A stretch of DNA of 64,000 bases. It comes from Rikenellaceae bacterium (GTDB taxonomy: Bacteria; Bacteroidota; Bacteroidia; Bacteroidales; Rikenellaceae). A program made the translations under genes and the position numbers. The DNA lies in the NCBI GenBank assembly GCA_015060165.1, contig SUZC01000002.1, positions 1-64,000 of the forward strand, read 5' to 3'. Within the stretch, counting starts at the first letter, position 1. The number at the start of each line of letters is the position of its first letter. Below, piece by piece: positions 48,335-58,669 of this stretch. A model generated the notes under the pieces. It did no database searches, was not told where the DNA came from, and saw only the letters and a list, made by a program, of their open reading frames with translations.

Positions 48335-49675
48335 CTAAATAGTCTCTTTGGTTATACGCAATACCCATTCGCTCTTGTCTGTAATGCGGAATTTGTGTCC
48401 TATGCGTCGTCCCACCAACCACGCAATTTCTCCATCCGAACAGAGTACGAACTGGCGTGATTTCTCGGCCATAGATATTTTACGATCAATCAGATAATCA
48501 CTCACTTTCTTGCTGCCGTTCATGCCATAAGGGATGAATGAATCACCATCGTTCCATCGTCTAAGAAGTAACGGGTATGATAGCTTTTCTGCATCGAGAA
48601 GGGCTATATTGTCGGCTACATTGTATGTGGGCAGACTATCGACGTCGCACAATTCGAAATAGAGCACCGAATTGCCACAATAGGCTCGTTGTTGCCCCTT
48701 CTGGACAAGAATTTCGCAGGGATCTTGATCTTCTGTTCTGGCAACAACAATGTTACCGCGATCTGCGTAGGCAACGTGTGTGCGGGAGTAGAATCTTTTG
48801 CCCGTAGAGCCTGTTTCAAGAGCCTTGCATAAGCTGTCAACCACATCTCCTTTGAATCCAAAACGCGAACTCAAAATTTCATATATTACGAAACTTCGTG
48901 TTTGTACATGTTCGATTGTCTCTATGTTGATGGTGCATAAATCGCCATCTATGTGTGCTGCCTGTTTGAAGATATTATCGATTGCGTTGTCGATGAACTG
49001 TTGGGCTGCGGTTAGTCGTGCCACATTTTGATTCATAATGAACGCAAAACGAGGATTAATCTCTTTTAGGCGCGGGATAAGTCCCAATCTAATCTTGTTG
49101 CGCAGGTATTTGGTCGAGCGGTTTGAAGAATCTTCTCGATAAGTGATATGTTTGTGCAAAGCGTAATCGAGAATCTCTTTGCGAGTGGCAAACATTAGTG
49201 GCCGCACAACTCGTCCAACGCGATTGCTGATGCCGGTCAGACCTCGCAATCCAGTACCTCTCAACATATTAATGAAGAAAGTCTCTATTGAATCATCTAT
49301 ATGGTGAGCTATGGCAATAACCGTGTAGTCGTGAGTCTCGCACAACTCGTAAAACCACTCATATCGCAGGCGTCGAGCGGCCATCTCCATCGATTCGCCC
49401 GTACGCTCCATCTCTCCTTGTGTGTCGAAGCGTTTGTTGTGGCACTCGATGCCATAGCGGCGGGCAGTCTCTTGTACCATAATTTCATCCTCGTCGCTCT
49501 CGCGGCCACGTAGACTGAAATTACAATGAGCGATGCCGACATTATAGCCACTATTGACGCATAACGACATTAACACCATCGAATCCACGCCACCCGATAC
49601 TGTGAGTAGAATCTTGTCCTGTCGTGTGAAAAGATTCTGGCGGTTGACATATTCCTGAAATCTCTCTATGAGCAT
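48335..49675 (-). CDS. tilS: tRNA(Ile)-lysidine synthase
   Basis: ILLTVSGGVDSMVLMSLC, AHCNFSLRGRESDEDE, AHHIDDSIETFFINMLRGTGLRGLTGI. Confidence 0.97.
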   Translation of the reverse strand: MLIERFQEYVNRQNLFTRQDKILLTVSGGVDSMVLMSLCVNSGYNVGIAHCNFSLRGRESDEDEIMVQETARRYGIECHNKRFDTQGEMERTGESMEMAARRLRYEWFYELCETHDYTVIAIAHHIDDSIETFFINMLRGTGLRGLTGISNRVGRVVRPLMFATRKEILDYALHKHITYREDSSNRSTKYLRNKIRLGLIPRLKEINPRFAFIMNQNVARLTAAQQFIDNAIDNIFKQAAHIDGDLCTINIETIEHVQTRSFVIYEILSSRFGFKGDVVDSLCKALETGSTGKRFYSRTHVAYADRGNIVVARTEDQDPCEILVQKGQQRAYCGNSVLYFELCDVDSLPTYNVADNIALLDAEKLSYPLLLRRWNDGDSFIPYGMNGSKKVSDYLIDRKISMAEKSRQFVLCSDGEIAWLVGRRIGHKFRITDKSEWVLRITKETI

Positions 49676-49683
49676 AATCCTTA

Positions 49684-50697
49684 CTACAAAATATTTACTT
49701 CTGGCTCAATCTTGATGCCGAACTTGTCGTATACACTCTGCTGTACGCTTTGTGCGAGGGCTATGACGTCTTCGCCCGTAGCTCCTCCCAAATTGACTAG
49801 TACCAATGCTTGGCGTTCGTGTACCCCAACTTTTTCATTACGATAACCCTTTAACCCTGCGCGGTCGATAAGCCAACCTGCGGCCAACTTGCATTTCGAT
49901 TCATCGGCCGTAGGATATACGGGCATATCTTCGTGGAGCTCCTTTAGCTGGTCGGCGACTTTTTTGTCGACGACGGGATTCTTGAAAAAGCTACCGGCAT
50001 TGCCTATCTTCGATGTGTCGGGAAGTTTGCGGCGACGAATATCGCATACAGCTTCGCGGATATTTATCAATGTGGCACCACCTCTGGTCTCAGTCTCGGC
50101 TGCAAGATCGCCATATCCGAGATTGGGGGCCGGATGTTTGCTTAGGCGGAACTCTACAGATGTGATAATGGCGCGACCTTTGAGTTCCTGCTTGAAGATA
50201 CTATCGCGATAGCCAAATCTACACTCCTCATTGGTGAGGGTGTGATGTTGGCACTCTTCAGTGTCGAAATAATGCACTCTCGAAATAATATCCTTTGCCT
50301 CTGCTCCATATGCACCAATGTTTTGCACTGGTGAGGCTCCTACACTGCCAGGAATGAGCGATAGATTCTCAGCACCCCATAGAGCTCTCTCAACGCAATT
50401 CTCTACCAGATCGTCCCACTCGACGGCTGCTTCGGCCTCGATCGTTATTGAATCATTATCTTCGCTAATGATGTTTATTCCGCAACCAACGGGGTGTATG
50501 AGTGTACCATCGTAACGTTTGGTAAATAGAATGTTGTTTCCTCCGCCCAGCACGTACCATTTTTCGGGACGATTGGGCGCAGAGAAGATTATATCCAAAT
50601 CGGATGCAGAGTCGAACTCTATTATTTTGGCGGCTCGCTCCTCGACATGGAAACTATTTAACTCTTGAAGTGGAAAATCTATATATTCTTTAATCAT
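49684..50697 (-). CDS. murB: UDP-N-acetylmuramate dehydrogenase
   Basis: YVLGGGNNILFTKRYDGTLIHP, NLSLIPGSVGASPVQNIGAYGAEAKD, NAGSFFKNPVV. Confidence 0.97.
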   Translation of the reverse strand: MIKEYIDFPLQELNSFHVEERAAKIIEFDSASDLDIIFSAPNRPEKWYVLGGGNNILFTKRYDGTLIHPVGCGINIISEDNDSITIEAEAAVEWDDLVENCVERALWGAENLSLIPGSVGASPVQNIGAYGAEAKDIISRVHYFDTEECQHHTLTNEECRFGYRDSIFKQELKGRAIITSVEFRLSKHPAPNLGYGDLAAETETRGGATLINIREAVCDIRRRKLPDTSKIGNAGSFFKNPVVDKKVADQLKELHEDMPVYPTADESKCKLAAGWLIDRAGLKGYRNEKVGVHERQALVLVNLGGATGEDVIALAQSVQQSVYDKFGIKIEPEVNIL

Positions 50698-50709
50698 AAT
50701 TGCTGGCGA

Positions 50710-53700
50710 TTATTTTTTCTGAGAGTCAATCTCCTCAAGCAGAGCCTTAACGGCAGTCTCCAACTGCTCGTCACGACCAGTGATGACAACCTCTGGTGAG
50801 TTTGCAACCTTGATATCGGGCTCAAGTTGAGTATTCTCCAAATATTGACCGTTGGCCATTCTGTATCCTACGATGGGGATACCAAATGTGAGAGTTGCAT
50901 CCTGCAGACGCTCCCATGACACACTAGTCATAGTTCCAGGAACAGGCATTCCGACAACCTTGCCTATTCCCATAGTCTGGTATACCCAAGGTGTACCGTG
51001 GGCATTCGAATAGTTGGCCTCGCATGTAATCATAATTGATGCCTTATTCCATCGGCGGCTCGGCATATCGCACGACTCTTTGCCGCGAATTACCTGAGTG
51101 AGGTACTTCTCTCCGCTGAAAAGAATCTCAACATCCTCATGCAGACGACCACCGCCATTGAAACGGGTGTCGATAACGATTCCCTCGCAGTGGTTGTATT
51201 TACCCAGAATGTCAGCATAAACCGTACGGTAACTGCCATCGTTCATCGACTGGATGTGAACATAACCCAAGCGTCCGTTCGAGAGGCGTTTTACATCCTC
51301 GGCACGCTGTTTAATCCAGCGGTCGTAGAGAAGGTTACTCATCTGACCATAAGAAATTGGAAGAACAACCTGCTCCCAGCGTTTGCCGTCCGATGGACGA
51401 TGCATCGAGAGGAGTGTACGCTTGCCTGTCTTACGGTTGAGTAATGGGAAGAAATCCATACCCTCCTTAATCTCTACGCCGTCGATTTTTTCGATAACGT
51501 CACCCTTCTGAATATCGATAGAGGCCTTGTCGAGTGGACCACCGGGGATGATCTCGTCGATTTTCAAACCATCACCCTTAGCGTTCCAGTCGTAGATAGC
51601 TCCCAATTCGGCAGTAATATCGCTATTTGAGTTTGACGGGCGACTGTATGAACAACCGGTGTGCGATACGTTCAACTCTCCGAGCAGTTCGCTTGTCATC
51701 TCGGCAAAGTCATAGTTGTTGTCGATGTATGGTAAGAATTGAGCGTAATTTTTGCACATTGCATCCCAATCAACGCCGTGCATTGTGGTGGTGTAGAATC
51801 GCTCCTTCTCCTGTCGATAGATGCGATCGAACATATATTCACGCTCCTCGGCAGGGTTGAATTTCAACTCGCAGCGTGCACTAATCGTTGTGGCCGATGC
51901 GGGAGATCCACCCTTGAAACGTTTCATCGAGCCGCCGAGTTGGAACATGTTCTCGCGCTTTTTGTCCCAAACCAATGCTCCTGAGCCAAAACCCTTCTGA
52001 ACAACCTTATTTGAGCGGTCGTGCAGAGTTATCTGCCACAAATCGTAACTACCTTCGAGTGAGATGATGTAATAGAGCGACTTGTTGTCTTTGCTGAGTG
52101 TATATCCGCTTACATTACCTGAATATGGAGTAAGGCGAACGATTCGGCGATCAATGCCCTCGAATTCAATCTCGATATCCTTCGATTTGGGTTCCTCTTT
52201 CTTTACTTCGCCCTTCTTGCTATCCTTTTTATCGTTGCTCTTTTCAGCCTCGGTAGCCTTTGCCTGGTCGGCTTTTGCCTTCTTTTCGGCCTCCTCATAG
52301 AGTTCAAACTCCTCCTTGCTCATACGGAAGAGCTCATGGCTCTTGCGGTTGAGGAATACAATCATCACATCCTCCAATGAGCCCCACGATGCGTGGCTAC
52401 GCATACCATAGCGGTCAGTCTTGAAGAGCAATGCGTTGCCATCTAACACCCACTGTGGATTAGAAGAGAAATAACCAGTGTTGGTGATGTTGAAAATCTC
52501 ACCACCCTGTGCGCTGACGATTCCGATGTCAGAATATGGATCGTGGCGGTTGCCAGTATAACTCAGGGCAAACCATTTGCCATCGGGTGACCACTTATAG
52601 TCTATTCCGCCGGCGGTGTTGAAGTGTTGTGTACCGTCGGTAATCTGGCGTACCTTGCCCGATTCCAAGTTGAGCACCATCAGACGGCAGCGGCCCTCGA
52701 CAAATGCCAACTCCTTACCATCGGGTGAATATTGAGGATATGCACGATCAATCTTATTGTCTTTGAACAAAGGCTTCTCGTCGATGAGTGTAGCATTTGG
52801 GAAATTAGGATCCTCTTCGCGAGCGATTGTTGCGGTGAAGATATTCCAATTACCATCGCGCTCCGATGCATAGGCAAGCGTACGGTTATCTGCTGCAAAT
52901 GTGGGTGAAGACTCACTCTCGACCGTCGATGTAATGCGTCGAGTTGTGGTGTAGTCAACCGAAGTGACGAATATCTCGCCACGGTTGACGAAAGCAACCT
53001 GCTTGCCATCGGGCGATATGGTCGAATTTCCACCTCCCGTCACAGAGAGGATGGTATTGATGTCGGTAGGATTCTCCTCCAGAATCTCAACATTGAGTTT
53101 GCGAGGTGAAGAATTTCCTTGTGAGGTGTATATCTCACCGTTGAATCCATAGCACAACGTTCCGTTGTCGGCAACGGTGAGGAATCTTACGGGATGAGTA
53201 TTGAATTTTGTAATCTGCTTGGCCGCAGATGGGTTGTCAGCAGGGATCGACCATACGTTAAACGTACCACTTCTCTCGCTCAAAAAATAGATGGTCTTGT
53301 CGTTGTCGGCAAAACGAGGATAGCGATCCTCGCCCTCCCAATTGGTTATTTGCGTGTGCTTGCCTGTCTTTGTGTCGTAGATCCACGCATCGCGAGTGAT
53401 TGACGAAGTGTGGTGCTTGCGCCAATAGTTCTCACCGCCCTTGCGGTCCTGATAGAGGAACTTGTCGCCACTCTTGTTGAAATCGATGTATTGGGCAGGG
53501 GTGGCTAAAATTCTCTCGGGACGACCTCCTTCGACATTAATGGCATACAATTCGCTCATTGACCCCTTGGGGAATAGGGCGCTCTGAGCTGGGTCGTAAG
53601 CAGAAGCTCCGTAATATATGCGCTTGCCATCTGTAGAAAAGGCATATGGTGTATCTGAGCCTGAATATGTAGTTACACGCCTGGGGGAGCCGCCTTTTGC

Positions 53701-53976
53701 CGAAATGGTGAAAATATCGAAATTGCCATATCGGTCGCAGGCATATGCCAAAGTCTTAGAATCGGGTGACCAAACGGGGTTATAGTCATAATTCTCTGTT
53801 GGGGTGATTCTGGTAGCCTTGCCGCCTGTTGCGGGGACTGTGTAGATGCTACCTTTGTAGGTGAATGCAATGGTTGTACCATCTGGAGAGATGGTAGGAT
53901 ATCGTAACCATAGTGGGGCTGCCTGACTAAAAAAGGCAACGAAAACGAATGTGATTAATGTAAAAAAATGTTTCAT
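50710..53976 (-). CDS. Tricorn-like S41 peptidase (beta-propellers + PDZ + S41)
   Basis: 1088 aa. YPTISPDGTTIAFTYKGSIYTVPATGGKATRIT (TolB/tricorn repeats), PDZ-like IQKGDVIEKIDGVEI, IVIDTRFNGGGRLHEDVEILFSG, ITCEANYSNAHGTPWVY. Confidence 0.92.
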   Translation of the reverse strand: MKHFFTLITFVFVAFFSQAAPLWLRYPTISPDGTTIAFTYKGSIYTVPATGGKATRITPTENYDYNPVWSPDSKTLAYACDRYGNFDIFTISAKGGSPRRVTTYSGSDTPYAFSTDGKRIYYGASAYDPAQSALFPKGSMSELYAINVEGGRPERILATPAQYIDFNKSGDKFLYQDRKGGENYWRKHHTSSITRDAWIYDTKTGKHTQITNWEGEDRYPRFADNDKTIYFLSERSGTFNVWSIPADNPSAAKQITKFNTHPVRFLTVADNGTLCYGFNGEIYTSQGNSSPRKLNVEILEENPTDINTILSVTGGGNSTISPDGKQVAFVNRGEIFVTSVDYTTTRRITSTVESESSPTFAADNRTLAYASERDGNWNIFTATIAREEDPNFPNATLIDEKPLFKDNKIDRAYPQYSPDGKELAFVEGRCRLMVLNLESGKVRQITDGTQHFNTAGGIDYKWSPDGKWFALSYTGNRHDPYSDIGIVSAQGGEIFNITNTGYFSSNPQWVLDGNALLFKTDRYGMRSHASWGSLEDVMIVFLNRKSHELFRMSKEEFELYEEAEKKAKADQAKATEAEKSNDKKDSKKGEVKKEEPKSKDIEIEFEGIDRRIVRLTPYSGNVSGYTLSKDNKSLYYIISLEGSYDLWQITLHDRSNKVVQKGFGSGALVWDKKRENMFQLGGSMKRFKGGSPASATTISARCELKFNPAEEREYMFDRIYRQEKERFYTTTMHGVDWDAMCKNYAQFLPYIDNNYDFAEMTSELLGELNVSHTGCSYSRPSNSNSDITAELGAIYDWNAKGDGLKIDEIIPGGPLDKASIDIQKGDVIEKIDGVEIKEGMDFFPLLNRKTGKRTLLSMHRPSDGKRWEQVVLPISYGQMSNLLYDRWIKQRAEDVKRLSNGRLGYVHIQSMNDGSYRTVYADILGKYNHCEGIVIDTRFNGGGRLHEDVEILFSGEKYLTQVIRGKESCDMPSRRWNKASIMITCEANYSNAHGTPWVYQTMGIGKVVGMPVPGTMTSVSWERLQDATLTFGIPIVGYRMANGQYLENTQLEPDIKVANSPEVVITGRDEQLETAVKALLEEIDSQKK

Positions 53977-54187
53977 ATGTATAGCTTTTTTATTGATTCC
54001 TTGTGTAATGCATCAAAAATAATCTTCATTATTCCACAAAGTTAGAAAATATTTTGTAAATTTGGATAATTTTTGAGCCGCTACCTATCTGTAATTGGTA
54101 AAGAAATTATGTGAATTAACTCATCGGGAGTCCTATTCTTTGGCTTACCGATAAACCGAGAAGTAACAGACGAACTAAAACTATATT

Positions 54188-55627
54188 ATGCCTATGTTTA
54201 GCAAAGAAGATTTACAACAGATTCAAGATCATGGTTTAACCGTGGAACAGGTCGAGCAGCAAATCGAGAACTTCCGTAAGGGATTCCCATATTTGAAGAT
54301 TGTGCGGGCGGCGGCTGTCGGAGACGGCGTACTGAAACTCGATGATGAGCAGTTGTCGAAGGCTGTGGCTCGTTACGATGAGCAGTCGGCAGCTTTGCGT
54401 ATAGTGAAATTTGTTCCTGCATCGGGTGCAGCGACACGTATGTTCAAAGAACTATTCGAGTTTGTTAACGACGATAAGCGTGGTAAGGGTATTGATACCT
54501 TGTTGGACAATATCGAAAAATTTGCCTTCTGGCCTGAGTTGTCGCAATACATTACCCCTGATGCATCGGAAGATGAGATTGTTGAGGCGATCGTTAAGTG
54601 CGGTTTATGCTATGGTTCTAAGCCAAAGGGCTTGGTTACGTTCCACGCCTATTCTGACGGCAATCGTAAGGCTGTCGAGGAGCATTTGGTTGAGGGTGCA
54701 TTGTATGCCCGTTCGGGTGACGATGTGTATATTCACTTCACTGTATCTGCCGAGCATATGGGCGGATTCTGGGATGTTTTGGGTGCTACCCAGCCCATCT
54801 ACGAGGAGAAGTTTGGTGTTAAATACAACATCTCGTTCTCTGTTCAGAAGACATCTACCGATACCATTGCTGTAAATCCCGATAATACCCCATTCCGTAC
54901 CGACGAGGGTCAGTTGCTTTTCCGTCCGGCGGGTCATGGTGCGCTTATTGAGAATCTGAACGATATCGAAGCCGATGTTATCTTTGTTAAGAACATCGAC
55001 AACGTAACAACCGACGCACGCCGTGGCGATACAGTTACTTACAAGAAGGCGTTGGCTGGAATTTTGTTGGAGTTGCAGGAGCAGGCTTTCGAGTATATGA
55101 AAGTATTGGAAGTAGGTGGTGGTGATTTGGCTGCTATTGCTGACTTTGTCGAGAATAAGCTCTGTGTGAAACTTCCCGAGGATTATAACTCGGCTGTATT
55201 GAAGGCAATTTTGGATCGTCCGATCCGCGTGTGTGGTGTAGTACGTAATCAGGGTGAGCCTGGTGGTGGCCCGTTCTGGGTAAGTGCAGCCGATGGTACA
55301 GAGTCGTTGCAGATTGCCGAGTCGAGCCAAATTGCTCCCGATGATATGCATCTGATGAAGTCGGCCACTCATTTCAATCCCGTAGATTTAGTTTGCGGAG
55401 TGAAGGATTCTCGTGGTCGCAAGTTTGACCTTAATAAGTATACTGATCCAGAGACTGGCTTTATCTCATCAAAGTCGAGCGGAGGTCGCGAGTTGCGTGC
55501 GCAAGAGTTGCCGGGTTTGTGGAATGGTGCAATGGCAAATTGGAATACCGTTTTGGTTGAAGTCCCTATTACAACATTCTCGCCTGTTAAGGTTGTTCAA
55601 GATTTGTTGCGTCCTGAGCATCAGTAG
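54188..55627 (+). CDS. DUF4301-like protein, possible nucleotidyltransferase fold
   Basis: 479 aa. KFVPASGAATRMFKELFEF, KPKGLVTFHAYSDGNRKAVEEHLVEG, GHGALIENLNDIEADVIFVKNIDNV. Confidence 0.75.
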   Translation: MPMFSKEDLQQIQDHGLTVEQVEQQIENFRKGFPYLKIVRAAAVGDGVLKLDDEQLSKAVARYDEQSAALRIVKFVPASGAATRMFKELFEFVNDDKRGKGIDTLLDNIEKFAFWPELSQYITPDASEDEIVEAIVKCGLCYGSKPKGLVTFHAYSDGNRKAVEEHLVEGALYARSGDDVYIHFTVSAEHMGGFWDVLGATQPIYEEKFGVKYNISFSVQKTSTDTIAVNPDNTPFRTDEGQLLFRPAGHGALIENLNDIEADVIFVKNIDNVTTDARRGDTVTYKKALAGILLELQEQAFEYMKVLEVGGGDLAAIADFVENKLCVKLPEDYNSAVLKAILDRPIRVCGVVRNQGEPGGGPFWVSAADGTESLQIAESSQIAPDDMHLMKSATHFNPVDLVCGVKDSRGRKFDLNKYTDPETGFISSKSSGGRELRAQELPGLWNGAMANWNTVLVEVPITTFSPVKVVQDLLRPEHQ

Positions 55628-55667
55628 AATGTAAATAATGAGATAAACGTTGTTATACGGATTGTAA

Positions 55668-55712
55668 AGCAAAAAATATGGGGACTCAAAAGGCCCCATA
55701 TTTTTTTGTAAT
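55668..55712 (+). terminator. Intrinsic terminator after DUF4301 gene
   Basis: ATATGGGG actcaaaagg CCCCATATTTTTTTG (start coordinate approximate). Confidence 0.85.
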
Positions 55713-55727
55713 ATCCTATGTGTAATA

Positions 55728-56570
55728 TTATTTACGCTCGTAATATCTCACGTAGTCAATCTCCATCTTCACGGGTAAATCCTTTGGTTCAACAGCACCA
55801 GCCCAATCGCCTCCCAGCTGTGCTGATAGAATCAGATAGAATGGGTGTTCTGAGAATGGGAACTGATCCTTCTTGTCGGGCTTGATACGCTCGTATGAAC
55901 CAGTCTTTACATCGTTGATATAGAATTCAATGGTGTTGTAATTTATTTCCACCGAATACACATTGAATACATCCTGGTCAACTTTTGATACGAATCCCGA
56001 TTGGGTCTCAGGCTCACGCCACTCCCATGTGTGTAGCGAATGTGCAGTTTGGAAGATTTTAGGGTCGCGATTGATATGCTCCATAATATCAATCTCTCCG
56101 CCATCAGGCCAACCTATCTCTATGTCAGGCATAAGCCAAATGGCTGGCCAGAATCCCTTTGCGCAGTCGAAACGTGCTCTTACATCGATGCGGCCAAAAT
56201 GAAACGAGCGCTTGCCCATAGTCTCAACTCCGCCTGTAAGGAAAGGACGCTTATCATCGCAACCTTCGGGCCGGTTGATGGCGTGAACCGATAAAAGGCC
56301 GTCTTTTTCTTGACACAATGAGTCGGCATCGGTCATGTAGATAGCCCACGGCGCACTCATTATGGGGCAACGACTCCAGGCCGATTTGTCAATCTTGTTG
56401 TCGTTGAACTCATCGGCCCATACCAATCTCCAACCCTTGTGGGCTTTGCGGGCACCTTTGGCCGAAACGGGATTGGTGTTATCGCTTGTTGGAGGAATAA
56501 TTTGGGCATTACTCATTTGAGCCGCAAAAAACATTGCGAGTGCCATCGAAATGATGAAAAATTTTCTCAT
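55728..56570 (-). CDS. GH16 family glycoside hydrolase (tandem copy A)
   Basis: GWRLVWADEFNDNKID; WPAIWLMPDIEIGWPDGGEIDIMEH (ExDxxE catalytic motif); YLILSAQLGGDW. Confidence 0.92.
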   Translation of the reverse strand: MRKFFIISMALAMFFAAQMSNAQIIPPTSDNTNPVSAKGARKAHKGWRLVWADEFNDNKIDKSAWSRCPIMSAPWAIYMTDADSLCQEKDGLLSVHAINRPEGCDDKRPFLTGGVETMGKRSFHFGRIDVRARFDCAKGFWPAIWLMPDIEIGWPDGGEIDIMEHINRDPKIFQTAHSLHTWEWREPETQSGFVSKVDQDVFNVYSVEINYNTIEFYINDVKTGSYERIKPDKKDQFPFSEHPFYLILSAQLGGDWAGAVEPKDLPVKMEIDYVRYYERK

Positions 56571-56590
56571 TTTATAGATGTTTAAGGTTG

Positions 56591-57436
56591 TTATTTTTTG
56601 AGTTGATAAAATCTTACATAGTCAATATCCATTCTTGCGGGTAAATCCTTTGGCTCAACTTCGCCAACCCAAGCACCTCCTAACTGGGCCGATAAAATTA
56701 CATAGAAGGGGTGATTCGAGTATGGGAATTGGTCTGGCCTGTCTGGATTCATACGCTCGTATGTGCCTGTTTTTACATTGTTTACATAGAACTCTATTCG
56801 ATTCTCGTAGATTATTACCGAATAGACATTGAATAGCTTCGGGTCGATCTTGCTTACGAATCCCGATTGGCTTTTTGGCTCGCGCTTCTCTAATGTGTAG
56901 GGCGAATGTACGGTCTGATACAAATCGTTCTCGTAGCTCAAATGTTCCATTATATCAATCTCGCCACCTTTTGGCCAAGGTATATTTGCATCGGGCATAA
57001 GCCAAATGGCAGGCCAGAAACCCTTTGCGCAATCGAATCTGGCGCGAACATCGAAACGTCCTAGTTGCATGGAGCGTAAATCCTTACTTTGCACGCCTCC
57101 TGTTAGAAATGGACGTGGATCATCTATCCCTTCGGGGCGATTGATGGCGTGGAGTTGCAACACACCATCTTTCTCTTGACAAAGTGATTCGAGGTTTGAC
57201 ATATGCTTTCCCCAGTCTGCATTATTTGCTGGGCAGCGACCCCATGCTTTTTCGTCGATTTTGTTGTCGTTGAACTCATCAGCCCAGACTAATTTCCATC
57301 CCTTGTGTGCCTTGCGAGCACCTTTGGCAGATACTGGCTGAGTACCATCTTCAGTTGGTAAAATAGCTTGCGCAAAGAGGGTATTTGATGCCAACAGGGT
57401 TGACATAATCAAAGTTACAATTAGGTTTCTTCTCAT
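56591..57436 (-). CDS. GH16 family glycoside hydrolase (tandem copy B)
   Basis: GWKLVWADEFNDNKID; WPKGGEIDIMEHL; YVILSAQLGGAW. Confidence 0.92.
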   Translation of the reverse strand: MRRNLIVTLIMSTLLASNTLFAQAILPTEDGTQPVSAKGARKAHKGWKLVWADEFNDNKIDEKAWGRCPANNADWGKHMSNLESLCQEKDGVLQLHAINRPEGIDDPRPFLTGGVQSKDLRSMQLGRFDVRARFDCAKGFWPAIWLMPDANIPWPKGGEIDIMEHLSYENDLYQTVHSPYTLEKREPKSQSGFVSKIDPKLFNVYSVIIYENRIEFYVNNVKTGTYERMNPDRPDQFPYSNHPFYVILSAQLGGAWVGEVEPKDLPARMDIDYVRFYQLKK

Positions 57437-57462
57437 TTCAGTGCTGTTCTAATTATTATTTG

Positions 57463-58338
57463 TTATTTATTCACTCTGTTTGACTTTGGAAGGTAGAATC
57501 TTACGTAGTCTACTTCCATCTTTACTGGAAGTTGGTCGGCTTCGATTGGGCCAATCCAGTGGCCACCCAATTGTGCCGATAGGATCATATAATAATCGTA
57601 GTCATCGAAGGGGTATTGGCCTTCGGGTTCGGGGGATAGACGTGAGTAGGTGAATGTCCTGCGATTGTTGATATAATATATTATTTCAGAGTCTGTTATC
57701 TCGACGGAATACACATTGTAGCAACTCAAATCGACAGGCTCTTTATGGTCGTGCTGAGTCTTGGGTTGGCGTAGGCCTTCGATGTGTCCCGAGTGTACAG
57801 TTTGGTAGATGTATGAGTCAAAATTTAGATGCTCCATAATGTCAATCTCTCCTGCTTCAGGCCAGGGTAGTTCTGATTCGGGCATAAGCCAAATCGCAGG
57901 CCAAAATCCTTGCGCACAATCGAATCGAGCACGTACATCGATACGCCCGTTGCGGATGAATCGCATACCCCGACTTTCCAAACCTCCTGTTAGAAAATTT
58001 AGCGAATCTTGATATTTTTCGGGCTTATTTATTCCATAAAGTTGCACCACTCCATTCTTGACTTGGCATAGTGAGTCAAGCATTGACATATGGCGATTCC
58101 ACGGAGAACCATAGCGGTGGCATCGACGCCAAGAACTGGTGTCGATTTTATTGCCGCTAAACTCGTCGGCCCAGACCAATTTCCAACCTTTGTGAGTCCT
58201 TTTTGCGCTCTCCTTTTTGTGGTGATACTCAGTTGCCTGATTCTTATCCTCTGCTCTCTGCTGGGCTAGAGTTGAGGTAACCCCAAATATCGAGATCAGT
58301 AGCGTCGCGATGGCTAATTTGCAAGTATTGAAATGCAT
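57463..58338 (-). CDS. GH16 family glycoside hydrolase (tandem copy C, most divergent)
   Basis: GWKLVWADEFSGNKID; WPEAGEIDIMEHL; YMILSAQLGGHW. Confidence 0.92.
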   Translation of the reverse strand: MHFNTCKLAIATLLISIFGVTSTLAQQRAEDKNQATEYHHKKESAKRTHKGWKLVWADEFSGNKIDTSSWRRCHRYGSPWNRHMSMLDSLCQVKNGVVQLYGINKPEKYQDSLNFLTGGLESRGMRFIRNGRIDVRARFDCAQGFWPAIWLMPESELPWPEAGEIDIMEHLNFDSYIYQTVHSGHIEGLRQPKTQHDHKEPVDLSCYNVYSVEITDSEIIYYINNRRTFTYSRLSPEPEGQYPFDDYDYYMILSAQLGGHWIGPIEADQLPVKMEVDYVRFYLPKSNRVNK

Positions 58339-58537
58339 AATTAATTAGTGTTTGTTGTGAACAATATGCTATTACAAAATTATGGAAAAAAAAGTCTTAG
58401 TGCAAATCAAATTAAATTGTTGGTTGAAATGTGCTGTAAATTAGAATGTTGTGTTTGGCTGAAATGCGTAGTGATGGCTTTTTTTTAGCATGAGTTATTC
58501 TGCAAACGAACAATCGAAGGAGAAAATGGGGTGTAAA

Positions 58538-58569
58538 TTTTGACAATGTAGATAATTATCTTAACTTTG
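58538..58569 (+). promoter_or_regulatory. V-ATPase operon promoter
   Basis: TTTTG (58538-58542), 19-nt spacer, TAACTTTG (58562-58569); ~100-nt leader to the first ATG. Confidence 0.75.
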
Positions 58570-58669
58570 CGACGCTTTTTTTATAAGGTTTTTTGCGTCC
58601 GCGCGTGTAAAGCCGGAGTCTTATGCCTTTTGGAATAGAATGAACAAATAGAAACAAAATATTTTTTTT

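Noticed and set aside
50710-53976. Possibility that the tricorn-like protein is a catalytically dead protease
   Set aside because: S41-type NGGG and the Ser-containing segment ANYSNAHG are present in plausible positions, so no evidence of inactivation.
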